Shown: one piece after another, positions 1 to 10,811 of the stretch | How positions within the stretch are numbered: the first letter of the stretch is position 1 | How the letters are laid out: every line of letters begins with the position of its first letter | DNA from: Halisarca cf. caerulea | Lineage: Eukaryota > Porifera > Demospongiae > Chondrillida > Halisarcidae | Length of the DNA: 64,000 nt | Direction of reading: 5' to 3' | Assembly: GCA_963170055.1 (NCBI GenBank) | Contig: CAUJGJ010000003.1 | Span: forward strand, 1,155,344 to 1,219,343 | Translations under genes and position numbers: made by a program | Notes under the pieces: generated by a model | The model's input: only the letters and a program-made list of their open reading frames with translations | What the model was told of the DNA's origin: nothing | Database searches by the model: none

Positions 1-252
1 AAGTTTCACCCCCCCCCCCCCCATTAAAAAGCAAAAGTAACCTCAAATCTTCGATTGAAGTGTAAATGGTGTAAACGGCTTCAACTTGTGCCATTTCGTT
101 CACACGATACACTGAAAAGCTACTTTCCTACTATCGCCTAAGAAAAAAAATGGCCTCCTGAATTTTGGGGATCCACGAAAATATTATCCACGAATTTCAA
201 GAAATAAGCCATTCGCGAAAGTTTTACCCCGCGAAAATTTCCCGCTATACGG
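1..252. mobile_element. Right end of a MITE-like element, cut by the window edge
   Basis: The stretch ends in GCGAAAATTTCCCGCTATAC then GG, followed by a TA dinucleotide, which looks like the terminal repeat of a small TA-inserting DNA element. Related words (CACGAAAAT, CACGAATTTC, TTCGCGAAAG) recur inside it. A run of about 15 C at 8-22 interrupts it. The left end lies outside the window, so the call rests on one end only. Confidence 0.35.
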
Positions 253-640
253 TATGTGGATGTGTATTGTACCATTACAGTTGACTATACATTCCTGCAA
301 TACATCAGTTGATTTGGTCTCTCTGAATGCAAACTACCATTCTGTACATCCTCACAGCATACAATTTTGTGCTATATACGTCTGTCAGGATTTTTGAGAT
401 TGGTAGAATTTGAATGTTCTCTATATTGCTATTGGACACCGCTGGATCAAGATTTGCATGTTGATCTCTCATGTCTATTTTTGCACCTACTTGAGCAAGA
501 AAAGTTTTGTCGATTGCTGCTCTCCATCCTCTAGAGACTCACTCATGGCCAAGAAACATTGCTCCTGTCCTGTGGTGATGTGGAAGAAAACTTGGACAAC
601 CCGCTGCTGCTGTGAACAAGCTTGACAAGATGCAGCTTAG
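253..640. other. Unassigned sequence
   Basis: No gene, RNA or repeat was recognised here. Short open frames exist but show no recognisable domain and no good splice context. The last part may already belong to the LINE fragment that follows. Confidence 0.3.
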
Positions 641-1113
641 ATCCATGCGAATGCTCAAAACTTACCTTGTCATCTCGAAGACGTACCAGCTCTTCTTCTG
701 ACAAGGCGCCCACACATCCTTACCTTGTCGGAGACCTGACTAGACTATTGGGTTGCTAATTGTGAGGTTCACTTTCCTGGTTACTGCTTGTTTCATTCTG
801 ATAGAAATCGGTGTGGTGGTGTTGCTATTTATCGTGCTGAAAATTTGTCTTGTTCCCTCTTGTATGGTGGTACCTCATTATATGGTGATGAATTCTTATG
901 GATTTCCATGAGGTCTAGTTGTTTCAATCCCCTTGCTTTTGGTTGTTTTTATCGCCCTCCTACTGTGGCATCCCAGTCCACTGTTGAAGTGTGTGACAGT
1001 ATTGAGAATATGATGTTGTCTTACAAGTACGTGGTGGTGTGTGGCCACTTCAACATAGACATGCTAGTCCTGAGCAAATGTCACTCCAAAACCCTGTAGA
1101 ATTTCATTGCCTC
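640..1113 (+). pseudogene. CR1/L2-like LINE fragment, endonuclease part (5' piece)
   Basis: Conceptual translation gives motifs of the apurinic-type endonuclease of non-LTR retrotransposons: an LSET-like box near 730, GGVAIY near 815, FYRPP near 950 and a G-H-FN box near 1045 (the family usually has GDFN). Stops and frame breaks are present, so this is a dead remnant. The fragment stops at 1113, where a gypsy element is inserted. It resumes after 5307, where an SDHLP box (the last endonuclease motif) is found. The family name is inference from motif order. Confidence 0.6.
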
Positions 1114-1294
1114 TGTAATGTTTATGCAAGACCAGACTAACGGAATATCGAACGATTCAAAAGAACTATCTATCCTAACTGAAAGCACATGGCACACTAT
1201 TATTACTCAATCACATCTAACAATAGTAACTACATGATGTCATAAAATCTGATGCAATCACACACAATGAGGAGTTCACATACACAACATTACA
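1114..1294 (-). repeat. 3' LTR of the gypsy element
   Basis: 181 bp, TG...CA ends with an 8-bp terminal inverted repeat. It differs from the 5' LTR at one position (C versus T in GGAATATYGAACG). A purine-rich tract (minus strand GAAAGGGAGA, 1295-1304) abuts it and is the likely polypurine tract for plus-strand priming. Confidence 0.92.
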
Positions 1295-1355
1295 TCTCCC
1301 TTTCACTCAGACTGAATGTACGTATACTAACAATTTACGGAACACAAATGCTATG

Positions 1356-4044
1356 CTATTGTTCATATATGTTCTGTCCGAAACGGTGAACTTTCCTGCG
1401 ATCATGTGTAGAGCGTCTCACGTTGTTTGGAGGACTAGAGTTCACTTCAACATTAGCATTTTGGCCTCGAACAGCAATTGGCATTTCCTGTTCAGGATTC
1501 ATTGGAAGGTCTTCATTATCACTATCATTATCTTCATCGTCATCGTCAGTCATCAACTTGTCTCTTCCAAGTGATGAATCAACTATCTTGAATTGTGAAA
1601 CATTTCGCGTGATGTACTTCTCATTTCGACGTGCTGTAATCATTGTTCCTATGATACGAACTACTTGAAATGGCACAGGATCAAAACGAGTGGAAAACTT
1701 GTTCTGCTTTCGTTGTCGGGCATATGTATTCATCTTCAATTTGGCTCGCCTATCTTTCTCCCTGACTTCTTTAAAATTTGTAGATTTATCATCGTTCAAG
1801 GTAGCTGCTGTAATGTGTGGAAGTTTATTACGGACTTTTCGATGTAGAACGAACTATCTCCACCTCGGGGAATCGTGAGTAAGCATCGATCACTACAAAT
1901 ACATACTCTCCTGTTGGAAAGGGGCCACAGAAGTCCATGTGGACAGTATGCCACGGATCTGGTGGTAGTGGAGACATTTGAAGAGGCTCTGGACGACTGT
2001 CAGGTCCATTTGCTTGGCATGCGATGCATTTGTCAATCATGCTCTTAACAGCTTGGTCAATACCAGGAAACCAGATTTTCTCACGAAGAAGTTGCTTTGT
2101 TTTAACCAGGCCTTGGTAGCCTTCATGGGCAATGGAAATTGCCTTATCTCGAAGGACTGTAGGTATAACGATGCGGTTATTTCGAAGGATGATGTTGGTC
2201 TCATAGTTGACTGTCAGGTCGTCTTTGACTCGTTTGAACAGCTTTAATTCTGTAATGTCGACATCTTGGAATTGTTGTGTGAGGCTGTCGAAGTTGTTCC
2301 ACGACTGATTTCGTATCAGCTCTGCTACACACTGTAAGGTAACATCTCTTGTGGTAGCTTCTTGGATTTCAGGCAGAGTCATTGCTTTTGGGACTGCGGC
2401 TGCGGCAATGAAATTGACATACTCTTCTACTAGAGCACCTTGTCTACTGTCATCATTTGAACCAGAATGTCTAGATAGGAAATCAGAAGGGTTTCGGCTG
2501 CCTTCTGTGTGCACCACTTCAAAGTCATAACCCTGTAATTGCAAATTCCATCTTTCAATACGGGCAGGTGGTTTCGACTTGGGATTGCTGAATATGAGCT
2601 GGACAGGTTTGCAGTCGGTGAACAGCGTGAAGCGGTTTCCATACAGATACAGATGAAGCCTCTCAATTGCCCACACAATTGCGAGTGCTTCTTTTTCTGT
2701 CTGAGAATAACGCCTTTCAACTTCGGTCAGAGTACGACTGGCGTATGCAACCACACGTCTGTCATCTTTGCCCACTGACTTTTGAAGCAGGATGGCTGAC
2801 AATCCTGATGGCGAGGCATCTGTGACTAACTCTGTTTCCTTCGTTGGGTCAAAGTAGGCCATGACGGTTGAACTGGTGAGCAGTTGCTTGAGTTTGAGGA
2901 AGGATTGCTGATGTCGCTCCATCCATCGGAACTGTGCATCTTTCTTTGTCAATTCCCGCAGTGGCTCTGATGTATCACTGAAATTGGGGATGAACTTAGC
3001 GCAATACGTAGCCATTCCCAGGAAACTTCGCACACCACTAGTAGTCGTTGGTGTCTGGGCATTCTTAATGGCTTCTACTTTCTGTGGATCCGGGGAAATT
3101 CCTCGTCCAGAAAACACAAATCCGAAAAATGTGATACTCTTCTTATTGAATTCACACTTCTTCTTGTTCAGGGTTAGGTTGACCTCTGTGAACTTCTGGA
3201 ATATTGCTTGTAGTGCAACATCATGCTCAGCCTGTGTCTTCCCGAAGACAATGACATCGTCGCTGATGTTTAGTGCTCCCGGGATGTCACGAATTTGATC
3301 GTTGATTACTTTCTGGAAGATTTCACTTGCCGAATTAGTGCCAAAGTTTAAACGGGCATATCGTCTGAGGCCTTTGTGGTTTGCGAAAGTGGTGATGTAA
3401 CGACTTTCTTGGGCTAAGCTAAGTTGATGATATCCCGCGCGAAGATCTAATTTCGAAAACACGGTGGCACCATTCAAGGTATGAATTAGGTCAGTAGGAG
3501 TCGGATGGCGTTCGCGGTTGATTGCTTCATTCGCCATTCGCATGTCAACACAGATGCGAACATCTCCGTTTTTCTTAGGAATCACAACGAGTGGGGAAAC
3601 CCACGGTGTAGGGCCATCTACTTTCTCGATTATGCCTTGCTGCTCCAGAGTTTCAAGCTCTTTCTCAACTTTCTTGCGCAGATGAAATGGAATACGCCTA
3701 GCCTGTTGAGCAACGGGTTTGACATCTGGATCAATGTACAGCTTTACTTCAACTCCCTTCAGCTTACCAATGCCACTAAATAGTGCTGGATACTCATAAG
3801 TGAGGGATTCAGGTGATGAGGTGTCGTCACCAATTTGGTATATGTGCATGTCAAGAATTCCTAAATCCATTGCGGTTTTGTAGCTGAGCAGGGAACCATG
3901 ACTTCCTTGGAGCACGTGAATAGTGGTAGTCTTTTGGCTATTCTTGAAAGCAATGGTGGCTTCAAATTTGCCAAGAACGGTAAGTTGTGATTTTGATCCA
4001 TAGGCAAATAAACGCTTTGTGGTTGGTTGAAGTGCGATATCTTG
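1356..4044 (-). pseudogene. pol region of the gypsy element: RT, RNase H, damaged integrase
   Basis: The main open frame is 1828-3915 (695 codons from its first ATG). RT motifs: LDLRAGYHQ at residues 156-164 and the catalytic box ISDD ending at 220; SDD in place of YxDD is seen in some gypsy clades. RNase H: TDAS at 365-368 and TEKEA. The integrase zinc site shows HEGY...CIAC (597-633), with Tyr where the second His is usual. The first catalytic Asp is in HMDFCGP (661). After about residue 690 the frame breaks. Sequence from 1840 to 1356, in another frame, matches the integrase C-terminal tail (KVRNKLP, acidic stretch). The second Asp and the Glu of the DDE triad are therefore deleted. Confidence 0.88.
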
Positions 4045-5082
4045 TTACTGATTGATCCTGCGATAGGCATCTTCGTCTAGAATGTCATGGGAGGCACCTG
4101 TATCAATGATCATCTGGACTGACATTTTGCAGATTTCCACAGATACCCTTGGAACTTTAGTATCACCTGGGCTCCGGTTCATGGTGTATAAATATTCATC
4201 ATCGCTACTGCTTGCTGGTTCCGATGATATTGTGGAAATGTGGTTGACATTGGGCTGTCGACTGTGACAAGATGATGGGTGTCGTGATTGGTTGTGCTTC
4301 TGCGGGGTTTGATGATTTTGGTATTGTGCCTTTACATTGGGCTTTGAACGACACATCTTTGCGAAGTGGTTTGGTTTACCACAATCTCTACAGGTTTTTC
4401 CTTTGGCTGGACATGGGGACTTTGTGTGAGGCCATGTTAATCCACACTGACGGCATGTGTCTGAACGGGGCTGCTGGGATCTGATTACGTGTGGTTTAGC
4501 CTGCTGCCTGTGCTGAATTCGGTTCACGGATTCTGGATGAAGATTCTTTTCCATTCCGGTTGCTCGGAGTTCACTTACGTCCAAGCTACGCGCTTTGGCC
4601 AACAAATTGTCGAGAGTGAGAGCATTTTCTCTTAATGCATACCTTCGAAGGCGTTTTGACTGACAATTCTGAATAATTGTGGATTTAAGCTCTTTTTCAA
4701 GGTCCTGGAATTCGCAGTGTGCTGCTAGCTTTCTCAATCTGGTAACCTATTGATCAATCGTTTCACTGGGCTGTTGCATAGCTTATCGAAACTGAAATAT
4801 TTCATAATCAACATTTTTCTTGGGCAGGAAATACACATCAAGTTTCTCTTGAGCAGTTTTGTAGTCATCTCCTGTGTCAGAAAGGGTTTCGAAAATTTCT
4901 TGTGTTGCAGGACCGGCTTGGTAAAGAAGCAGTGCTCTCTTTTGTTTATCATCAGTTATGTTCATGGCTACAATGTAGGTCTGAAAACGTTTTGTCCAGT
5001 TTTTCCATCGCTGTCCCAAAGAGCTTGGTTCACTCAGGGGATCAAAGGGTGGTAAAGGAGCAAGATCAAGTTTTGCTGCCAT
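4045..5082 (-). pseudogene. gag and protease region of the gypsy element, with stop codons
   Basis: Starts at ATG 5082 (MAAKLDLAPL). It reads through a capsid-like helical region, two zinc knuckles (CRQC...H...C and CRDCGKPNHFAKMC, the second a standard CCHC) and an aspartic protease active site DTGAS. Two in-frame stops lie between 4783 and 4740 (a TAA at 4785-4783 and a TAG about 36 bases further on). A third, TAA at 4047-4045, separates the protease part from the reverse transcriptase. All parts share one frame, so the intact relative probably had a long gag-pol frame. Gag would form the particle; protease would process it. Confidence 0.85.
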
Positions 5083-5121
5083 AGGATACGAAATAAGTGT
5101 CTTCTCTATCCTTGTCGCCAA

Positions 5122-5302
5122 TGTAATGTTTATGCAAGACCAGACTAACGGAATATTGAACGATTCAAAAGAACTATCTATCCTAACTGAAAGCACATGG
5201 CACACTATTATTACTCAATCACATCTAACAATAGTAACTACATGATGTCATAAAATCTGATGCAATCACACACAATGAGGAGTTCACATACACAACATTA
5301 CA
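5122..5302 (-). repeat. 5' LTR of the gypsy element
   Basis: 181 bp, same ends as the 3' LTR. Internal to it, on the minus strand after one spacer base, TGGCGACAAGGATAG (5120 down to 5106) matches the form of a tRNA primer-binding site, starting with TGG complementary to a CCA tail. Which tRNA is used was not determined. Confidence 0.92.
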
Positions 5303-5307
5303 GCCTC

Positions 5308-6125
5308 CTACTCTCTTATCCAGCTCCTCTCTTCTCCAACTCGTTAATCCTGTTCTTCAGCTTCAGAATCTATTCTCAATCTCCTCATTGCTATTCCCGA
5401 TGTTCTCATTTCTAACTCTTCTCTACTTGACCCTGCATTCTCTGACCATCTCCCCATCGTCCTACGCATCAACTCATCCCTCTCCTGTTACCAACCAACC
5501 TTAGCTCATCACTCTCCACTCATTCAAACATTTCTCCAAGTCCAGCTTTTACAAAGGTCTGTCATTTGTTCCCTGTAGTATCTTATAGACATCTTCGATA
5601 GCCCTGATGACAAAGTAGATGTGTTCGATCTTTTGTTTTCTGATATTCTTGACTGTCATGCTCCAATCACAAAATTAGGATTATGAAAAAGCCTTCACTG
5701 TTGATCAGCAAGACAATAAGAAAAGAAATGAATAGTAGAGACAGGCTATTCAGATTCTACTGTCAGAATTCCTCACCTCCATCTTGAGACATCTACAAGG
5801 CTCAGGGAAATTGTGTTGTATGGTTCCAGAGAAAGGCTGAAATAGACTACTATCAACAGCTTCTCCTTACGAAATCCCATCCATCAACCCTCTGAAACAC
5901 TCTAAATATTGTAGCTTGGTCTTCTGTGTCCATTGACAACTGGTCTTCATTTGCTTCTGATCATAACTCCATTGCAAACATTCCCAACAAACACTTTGCT
6001 TCTGTAAGTTTAAATGTCCTGACCCATACCATATCGTCCCTACTTTCTCTCCCTCTACAAACACATTGGTTCCATGTAGTATATGTATGTACACATCAGA
6101 TGTCAGTGGAGTCTTTCCTTTTCTA
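5308..6125 (+). pseudogene. CR1/L2-like LINE fragment, continuation after the gypsy insertion
   Basis: Translated segments in shifting frames give DPAFSDHLPIVL near 5445 (end of the endonuclease domain) and FSDILDCHAPITK near 5640. They are followed by a basic stretch and a region with NHYFAS-like spacing (NKHFASVS near 5990) typical of the linker between endonuclease and reverse transcriptase. Several stops and shifts are present. The reverse transcriptase itself is not seen. It continues the fragment interrupted at 1113. Confidence 0.55.
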
Positions 6126-6304
6126 ATAGTAAGCTTAGAGGCTTACCAGCTAGTCAGGAAATCAGAGCATTGGAAAGAGGATGGACGGATGAGGGGTGCG
6201 TCTGAGCTAGTCAACAGTTGATAATGTCTCCCAATGACTATGTACACATCGTGTTTACAATGATCCACAGCTGTTCTTGCTCTGTATTGGATACTGCTGT
6301 GCAG

Positions 6305-6970
6305 TGAGGATGACCGGGTTAGGGAGCTGAAGGGAAGTGAGAGGATGACCAATGACACTCTAGTGAACAAGCTCCAAGGTAATGAGTCTGTGATGGTTTC
6401 TTAAGATGTACATGTCTTGTCACTGACCTGCACTTTATGTACATGTTTTCTTACATGTGTACAGTTGTGGGGAGTCTGGTTATGAGGCTGCTTGAGGACC
6501 CACTGTACCAGAACATTGAACCTAACCTCTCTGCACTCAAGGGCGGACAGATGTTTGACTGGTACTTTAACCTGAATGACATCATTGCAGGTCTACTGGA
6601 GCCATACAATGCTGGAGGTCCTAGAGTAGTAGACAAATTGAGAGGTTTGTACTATGTCCACTACAACATTACATCATTGTATTGGAGCTAGGTCATGTGT
6701 TATCATGCTCATCAATAACACTGCTAGTGAGGGCAGGTTAACATGGAGGATGTAGGGAGACCAATTCAGGGTTGTCATCATATTTAGTTACTAGATGCAA
6801 ACTAAGAGTTTCCAGATTCTTTCAATAGTTAATTCTGAGGCACTGTCATGACCAAACTGACCAATGTCCTGTCAGTGAATGTGTGCATATGTACATGTGT
6901 ACATGTGTGCATGTGTAAATGTGTGTGTGTGTGTGTGTGTGTTGTGTGTGTGTGTGTTGTGTGTGTGTGT

Positions 6971-7047
<77 letters not shown>

Positions 7048-7659
7048 AGTGAGACCTCACTTATCCACACCTCTTGTATCCAATTCCCTCACCTTCCACA
7101 GTAGTTTTTTTGGAAGAAATCTGCAATATTTCTACTGTACACTATACTACTGCTCCCTCTCTATACTATACACTGTACTACTGCTCCCTCTCTATACTGT
7201 ACACTATACCACTGCTCCCTCTCTATACTGTACACTATACTATTGCTCCCTCTCTATACTGTACACTATACTACTGCTCCCTCTCTATACTGTACACTAT
7301 ACTACTCTCCCTCGTTGAACTGTTTCAACCTTATCTGCAATTTCAGTGTATTGTACTGTCTGTTCTGTAGTGATGAGGTGAAGCCATACAATGACACTTC
7401 TGCTCTTTGTTACACTCAGTGTTTATGTAACCTCCAGTTAAGAGCTTGAACATGCTTCTGTGTCATGGTTGTATCCACCTCTTTTGTAGTCCTCATCTTG
7501 TGCTACTGGAGTGGGTTGATTTCTGATGAGGAGTGTGAAAGAGTTTTCTCACTGGATGATCTTGAGTGGAGGACTCAGCTGGAGGCATTGCAGAATGAGG
7601 ACATCAATTGTGTTCTATATGGGAGGTGGAGAAAGTACTGCGAGGAACAAAAGTACAAG
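6305..7659 (+). CDS. 5' exons (three) of a multi-exon gene, probably the GTPase gene at 17.3-22.2 kb
   Basis: Exons at 6305-6378, 6465-6644 and 7490-7659, each with AG before and GT after, keep one open frame through two junctions. The middle exon encodes a helical stretch (LVMRLLEDPLYQNIEPNL, FDWYFNLNDIIAGLLEPY). The third has LISDEECERVFSLDDLEW and ends GRWRKYCEEQKYK in phase 0. The next exon that fits, at 17312, also begins in phase 0. I do not recognise the domain; it looks alpha-helical and cytosolic. The first coding exon was not found; it should end in phase 2 before 6305. Linkage to the downstream GTPase is inference across a 9.65-kb intron. A separate gene is the alternative. Confidence 0.5.
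6917..7044. repeat. (GT)n microsatellite
   Basis: About 125 bp of GT with a few breaks, inside an intron between the second and third 5' exons. Confidence 0.97.
7136..7312. repeat. 31-bp minisatellite, about 5.5 copies
   Basis: The word TGCTCCCTCTCTATACTGTA recurs at 7151, 7182, 7213, 7244 and 7275, a strict 31-bp spacing. It is intronic. Confidence 0.93.
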
Positions 7660-7689
7660 GTACTGATATATGTTAGACCAATTTATCTT

Positions 7690-8660
7690 GTGAGTGTAAC
7701 TACACAGGTGGATGGTGTGAGGTGGTGTTACTACACAGGTGGATGGTGTGAGGTGGTGTTACTACACAGGTGGATGGTGTGAGGTGGTGTTACTACACAG
7801 GTGGGTGGTGTGAGGTGGTGTTACTACACAGGTGGATGGTATGTGGTGGTGTTACTACACAGGTGGATGTTGTGAGGTGGTGTTACTACACAGGTGGATG
7901 GTGTGAGGTGGTGTTACTACACAGGTGGATGGTGTGAAGTGGTGTTACTACACAGGTGGATGGTGTGAGGCGGTGTTACTATGCAGGTGGATGGTGTGAG
8001 GTGGCACGGTGTTACTACACAAGTAGATGGTGTGAGGTGGTGTTACTACACAGGTGGATGGTGTGAGGTGGTGTTACTACGCAGGTGAATGGTGTGAGGT
8101 GGTGTTACTACACAGGTGGATGGTGTGAGGTGGTTACTACACAGGTGGATGGTGTGAGGTGGTGTTACTACACAGGTGGATGTTGTGAGGTGGTGTTACT
8201 ACACAGGTGGATGGTGTGAGGTGGTGTTACTACACAGGTGGGTGGTGTGAGGTGGTGTTACTACACAGGTGGATGGTATGTGGTGGTGTTACTACACAGG
8301 TGGATGTTGTGAGGTGGTGTTACTACACAGGTGGATGGTGTGAGGTGGTGTTACTACACAGGTGGATGGTGTGAAGTGGTGTTACTACACAGGTGGATGG
8401 TGTGAGGCGGTGTTACTATGCAGGTGGATGGTGTGAGGTGGCACGGTGTTACTACACAAGTAGATGGTGTGAGGTGGTGTTACTACACAGGTGGATGGTG
8501 TGAGGTGGTGTTACTACGCAGGTGAATGGTGTGAGGTGGTGTTACTACACAGGTGGATGGTGTGAGGTGGTTACTACACAGGTGGATGGTGTGAGGTGGT
8601 GTTACTACACAGGTGGATGTTGTGAGGTGGTGTTACTACACAGGTGGATGGCGTGAGGTG
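7690..8660. repeat. 31-bp minisatellite with a 437-bp higher-order duplication
   Basis: About 31 copies of a unit containing GGTGGATGGTGTGAGGTGG and GTTACTACACA. Marker variants such as GGCACGGTGTTACTACAC occur at 8004 and again at 8441. The whole variant series around them is repeated, so a block of about 14 units was duplicated in tandem. It lies just downstream of the exon ending at 7659. Confidence 0.93.
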
Positions 8661-8966
8661 GACGTTGAACTGTACAGCTACCACATAGAGTGCTCAGAGA
8701 AAAGTAACATTGTATTGTGTGAGTGTTGTAAGAGAGTTTATATGGCATTATCTGGTGTTGTACTGAATGCAGACAAGAATGATGGGGTGTCGTATCAGCT
8801 TTTGAAATAGCAGCCATTTTTTCTTCAGTCTGAAAGACTAGTGTACACAACATGGTTGTGAAATGGAATATTTTAACTTGATTTGAGTGGAGTTCATTGG
8901 CTAGCAGTGGCTTGGTGGACACTGTTAAATGAACCTCAAAACACTCTTCAATGATGTGCATATTGA
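8660..8966. other. Single-copy stretch with a possible exon
   Basis: An open plus frame (VELYSYHIECSEKSNIVL) follows the minisatellite to about 8810, and a GTAAG sits near 8728. The phase does not clearly connect to the neighbouring exons, so no exon is claimed. It is otherwise unremarkable intronic sequence. Confidence 0.25.
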
Positions 8967-9105
8967 ACACCTTCCATTCAACAACATACTATTCCATTGT
9001 ACAAAGAATCAGTCTAGCATACACAAATCTGTGACCCAAAAGATATAGCAGCTGTACCAGCTGATAGTCCACTGTATAAGTTGTTTACCAAAACTTTGTT
9101 ATTTG
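8967..9105. repeat. Dispersed repeat, copy 1 of 2
   Basis: About 140 bp starting AACACCTTCCATTCA, closely similar to 20527-20665 in the same orientation. It is probably part of a moderately repeated element; no ends or coding capacity were found. Confidence 0.8.
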
Positions 9106-9198
9106 TTTTAAAATTAGAAATACGAAACAATGCATTTGATCTGTCCTTTGATCTTCTTGGCTTCACAAATTTGTGTATCTTGGACTGATTCTTTTTAT

Positions 9199-9601
9199 AA
9201 GGGTGTATAAAAACCATTTAACAATGGTGAAAAGATGTAGGATTGACGTAGGACTGTGCAAAAAGGATCCTCCAAAAACCCATGGAACAAGAGTAATCTG
9301 GGAAACCGGTGCAGGGCTAGGTGGGCAAAGGGCAATACGGGCATAGGGCTAAACGAGCACTGTGCAAATACCTACATCCCGCATGTTCAGCACATTGTAT
9401 TATGGTATATATGTGCTGCGGGATGTAGGAATTTGCACAGTGCTTGTCTAGCCCTATGCCCGTCTTGCCCTTTGCCCACCTAGCCCTGCACCTGTTTCCC
9501 AGATTACTCTTGTTCCATGGGTTTTTGGAGGATCCTTTTTGCACAGTCCTACGTCAATCCTACATCTTTTTACCATTTTTAAATGGTTTTTATGCACCCT
9601 T
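9199..9601. mobile_element. 403-bp fold-back (near-perfect palindrome)
   Basis: Two arms of about 190 bp are reverse complements with few mismatches, meeting around 9400 near TGTATTATGGTATATATG. The outer ends are AAGGGTGTATAAAAACC on the left and its complement on the right. Such fold-back elements are usually non-autonomous DNA transposons. No clear target duplication was found. Matching open frames on both strands are a by-product of the symmetry. Confidence 0.85.
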
Positions 9602-10800
9602 GTTTGTGTAGTTTTTCCTTTAAAGTGAAATAATGGTTGCTCGAATAGAGCCTATTGAAGAAGGTTTCCACTGCTGTTGAGAATGAACACAATCACACCA
9701 ATCTGTAAGATAAAAAACTAAAACTATGCAGCTTCCAGACTAAAATCAATGTACCCACCTAGAAACGAAGGCTAGAAAGAAGAACTGAACAATCTCAATA
9801 TGGTACTGGTGTTGTGTAGCCATACACTACCGTCACTATTATTTGTAGCTAGTGTCTCAAAATGCATCAATATCACTTCAAAATGCTTCTAACTATACTG
9901 TATCATTACTTCAGAATAGCAGTTGCAAGTCTGTTTCGACCAAAATCGGCGAGTCGATCCACCTTTTGGTTGTAACTTGCTTCCATCAAAATCGGCGAAT
10001 CAATTCACCTTTCGCGGACATGTTTTTCTTCATCGAGCTCAAGTTACATGCAATGAATGCAATTAACAAGCAATGAATCTAGTTTTAGGTGGGAGGCTAG
10101 CAATGAATCTTATTATAGGTGGGCGGATGCCGACCGCAAACCTAGTCTATGTTAGTCCGATTCATTATGGCGGGCTCTTCTTAAGTATGGGATTTTCCTA
10201 TCCAAATAGTTCTCACTCTGTACTACACTAGCTGCTTCAAGATCACTCAAAGGCACCCCGTGCTATCATTTTGAGTTGAAATATGAAGTTTGAAGGTTAC
10301 AGAACCTTCCTAGCGATCGCTAGCCTGTTTAGTTTAAAAGTGAGAATAATAATAATAATAATAATAATAACAAGATGACGAAAAGTTGCCCATATCTCGG
10401 CTGATGCCTCTTCGAGAAGAAACGAATTGTAGTTTTCCCATTCGGGTAAGGTGTGCATTAACCATCGTAAAACATCGAAAGCCTACAAAAGGACGTTTCA
10501 TAGATCGCTTGAAGCTTTTTGTTCCGCAAAACGTTCGTTTCCGGCGAAAATGCGCTTTAGCCTAATGTATGGCGGCCATGTTTTTTCAGTGTCAATCCTA
10601 CATACGGAGTACTACCATACTCCATAATGGAAATGTACATTGCTTAATGGAAGGTGTTATTAGTTGATGTTTGACTGTATGAATTGTGCTTGTCTCTCAA
10701 CAGTAAAACCAGCATGTCATGTGACATTATCCTCAGTACTTCACACTTGCTAGGATTTGGTGTGCCTCACAAGTGCAAGTGTTGATTGAATGAGAGTTCA
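9602..10800. other. Intronic sequence without recognised genes
   Basis: It contains an (AAT)n run of about 25 bp near 10345 and a loose direct repeat around AAAATCGGCGA (near 9943 and 9989). A CpG-containing stretch (10380-10610) includes ATGGCGGCCATG. No exon with convincing splice signals was seen. Confidence 0.4.
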
Positions 10801-10811
10801 AGTAGTTGCAT

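Larger units (their letters stand above)
1114..5302 (-). mobile_element. Ty3/gypsy-type LTR retrotransposon, defective
   Basis: A 4,189-bp element on the minus strand. Two 181-bp LTRs (1114-1294 and 5122-5302) both begin TGTAATGT and end ACATTACA, and I find one difference between them. The target duplication GCCTC is at 1109-1113 and 5303-5307. Gene order gag, protease, reverse transcriptase, RNase H, integrase is typical of Ty3/gypsy. The near-identical LTRs argue for a recent insertion. Even so, the copy carries three in-frame stop codons in gag-pol and a large integrase deletion, so it could not move by itself. It sits inside an older LINE fragment. Confidence 0.93.

Noticed and set aside
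3256..3264. SDD instead of YxDD in the gypsy reverse transcriptase as a disabling mutation
   Set aside because: This variant is found in some gypsy lineages, so it is probably normal for the clade; the real defects are the stops and the integrase deletion.
7690..8660. CRISPR-like regular spacing
   Set aside because: Units are contiguous without unique spacers and this is animal DNA; it is a minisatellite. The same applies to the arrays at 15.6 kb, 30.4 kb and 40.9 kb.
9256..9544. Matching 75-codon frames on opposite strands
   Set aside because: A mirror effect of the palindrome; no protein similarity.
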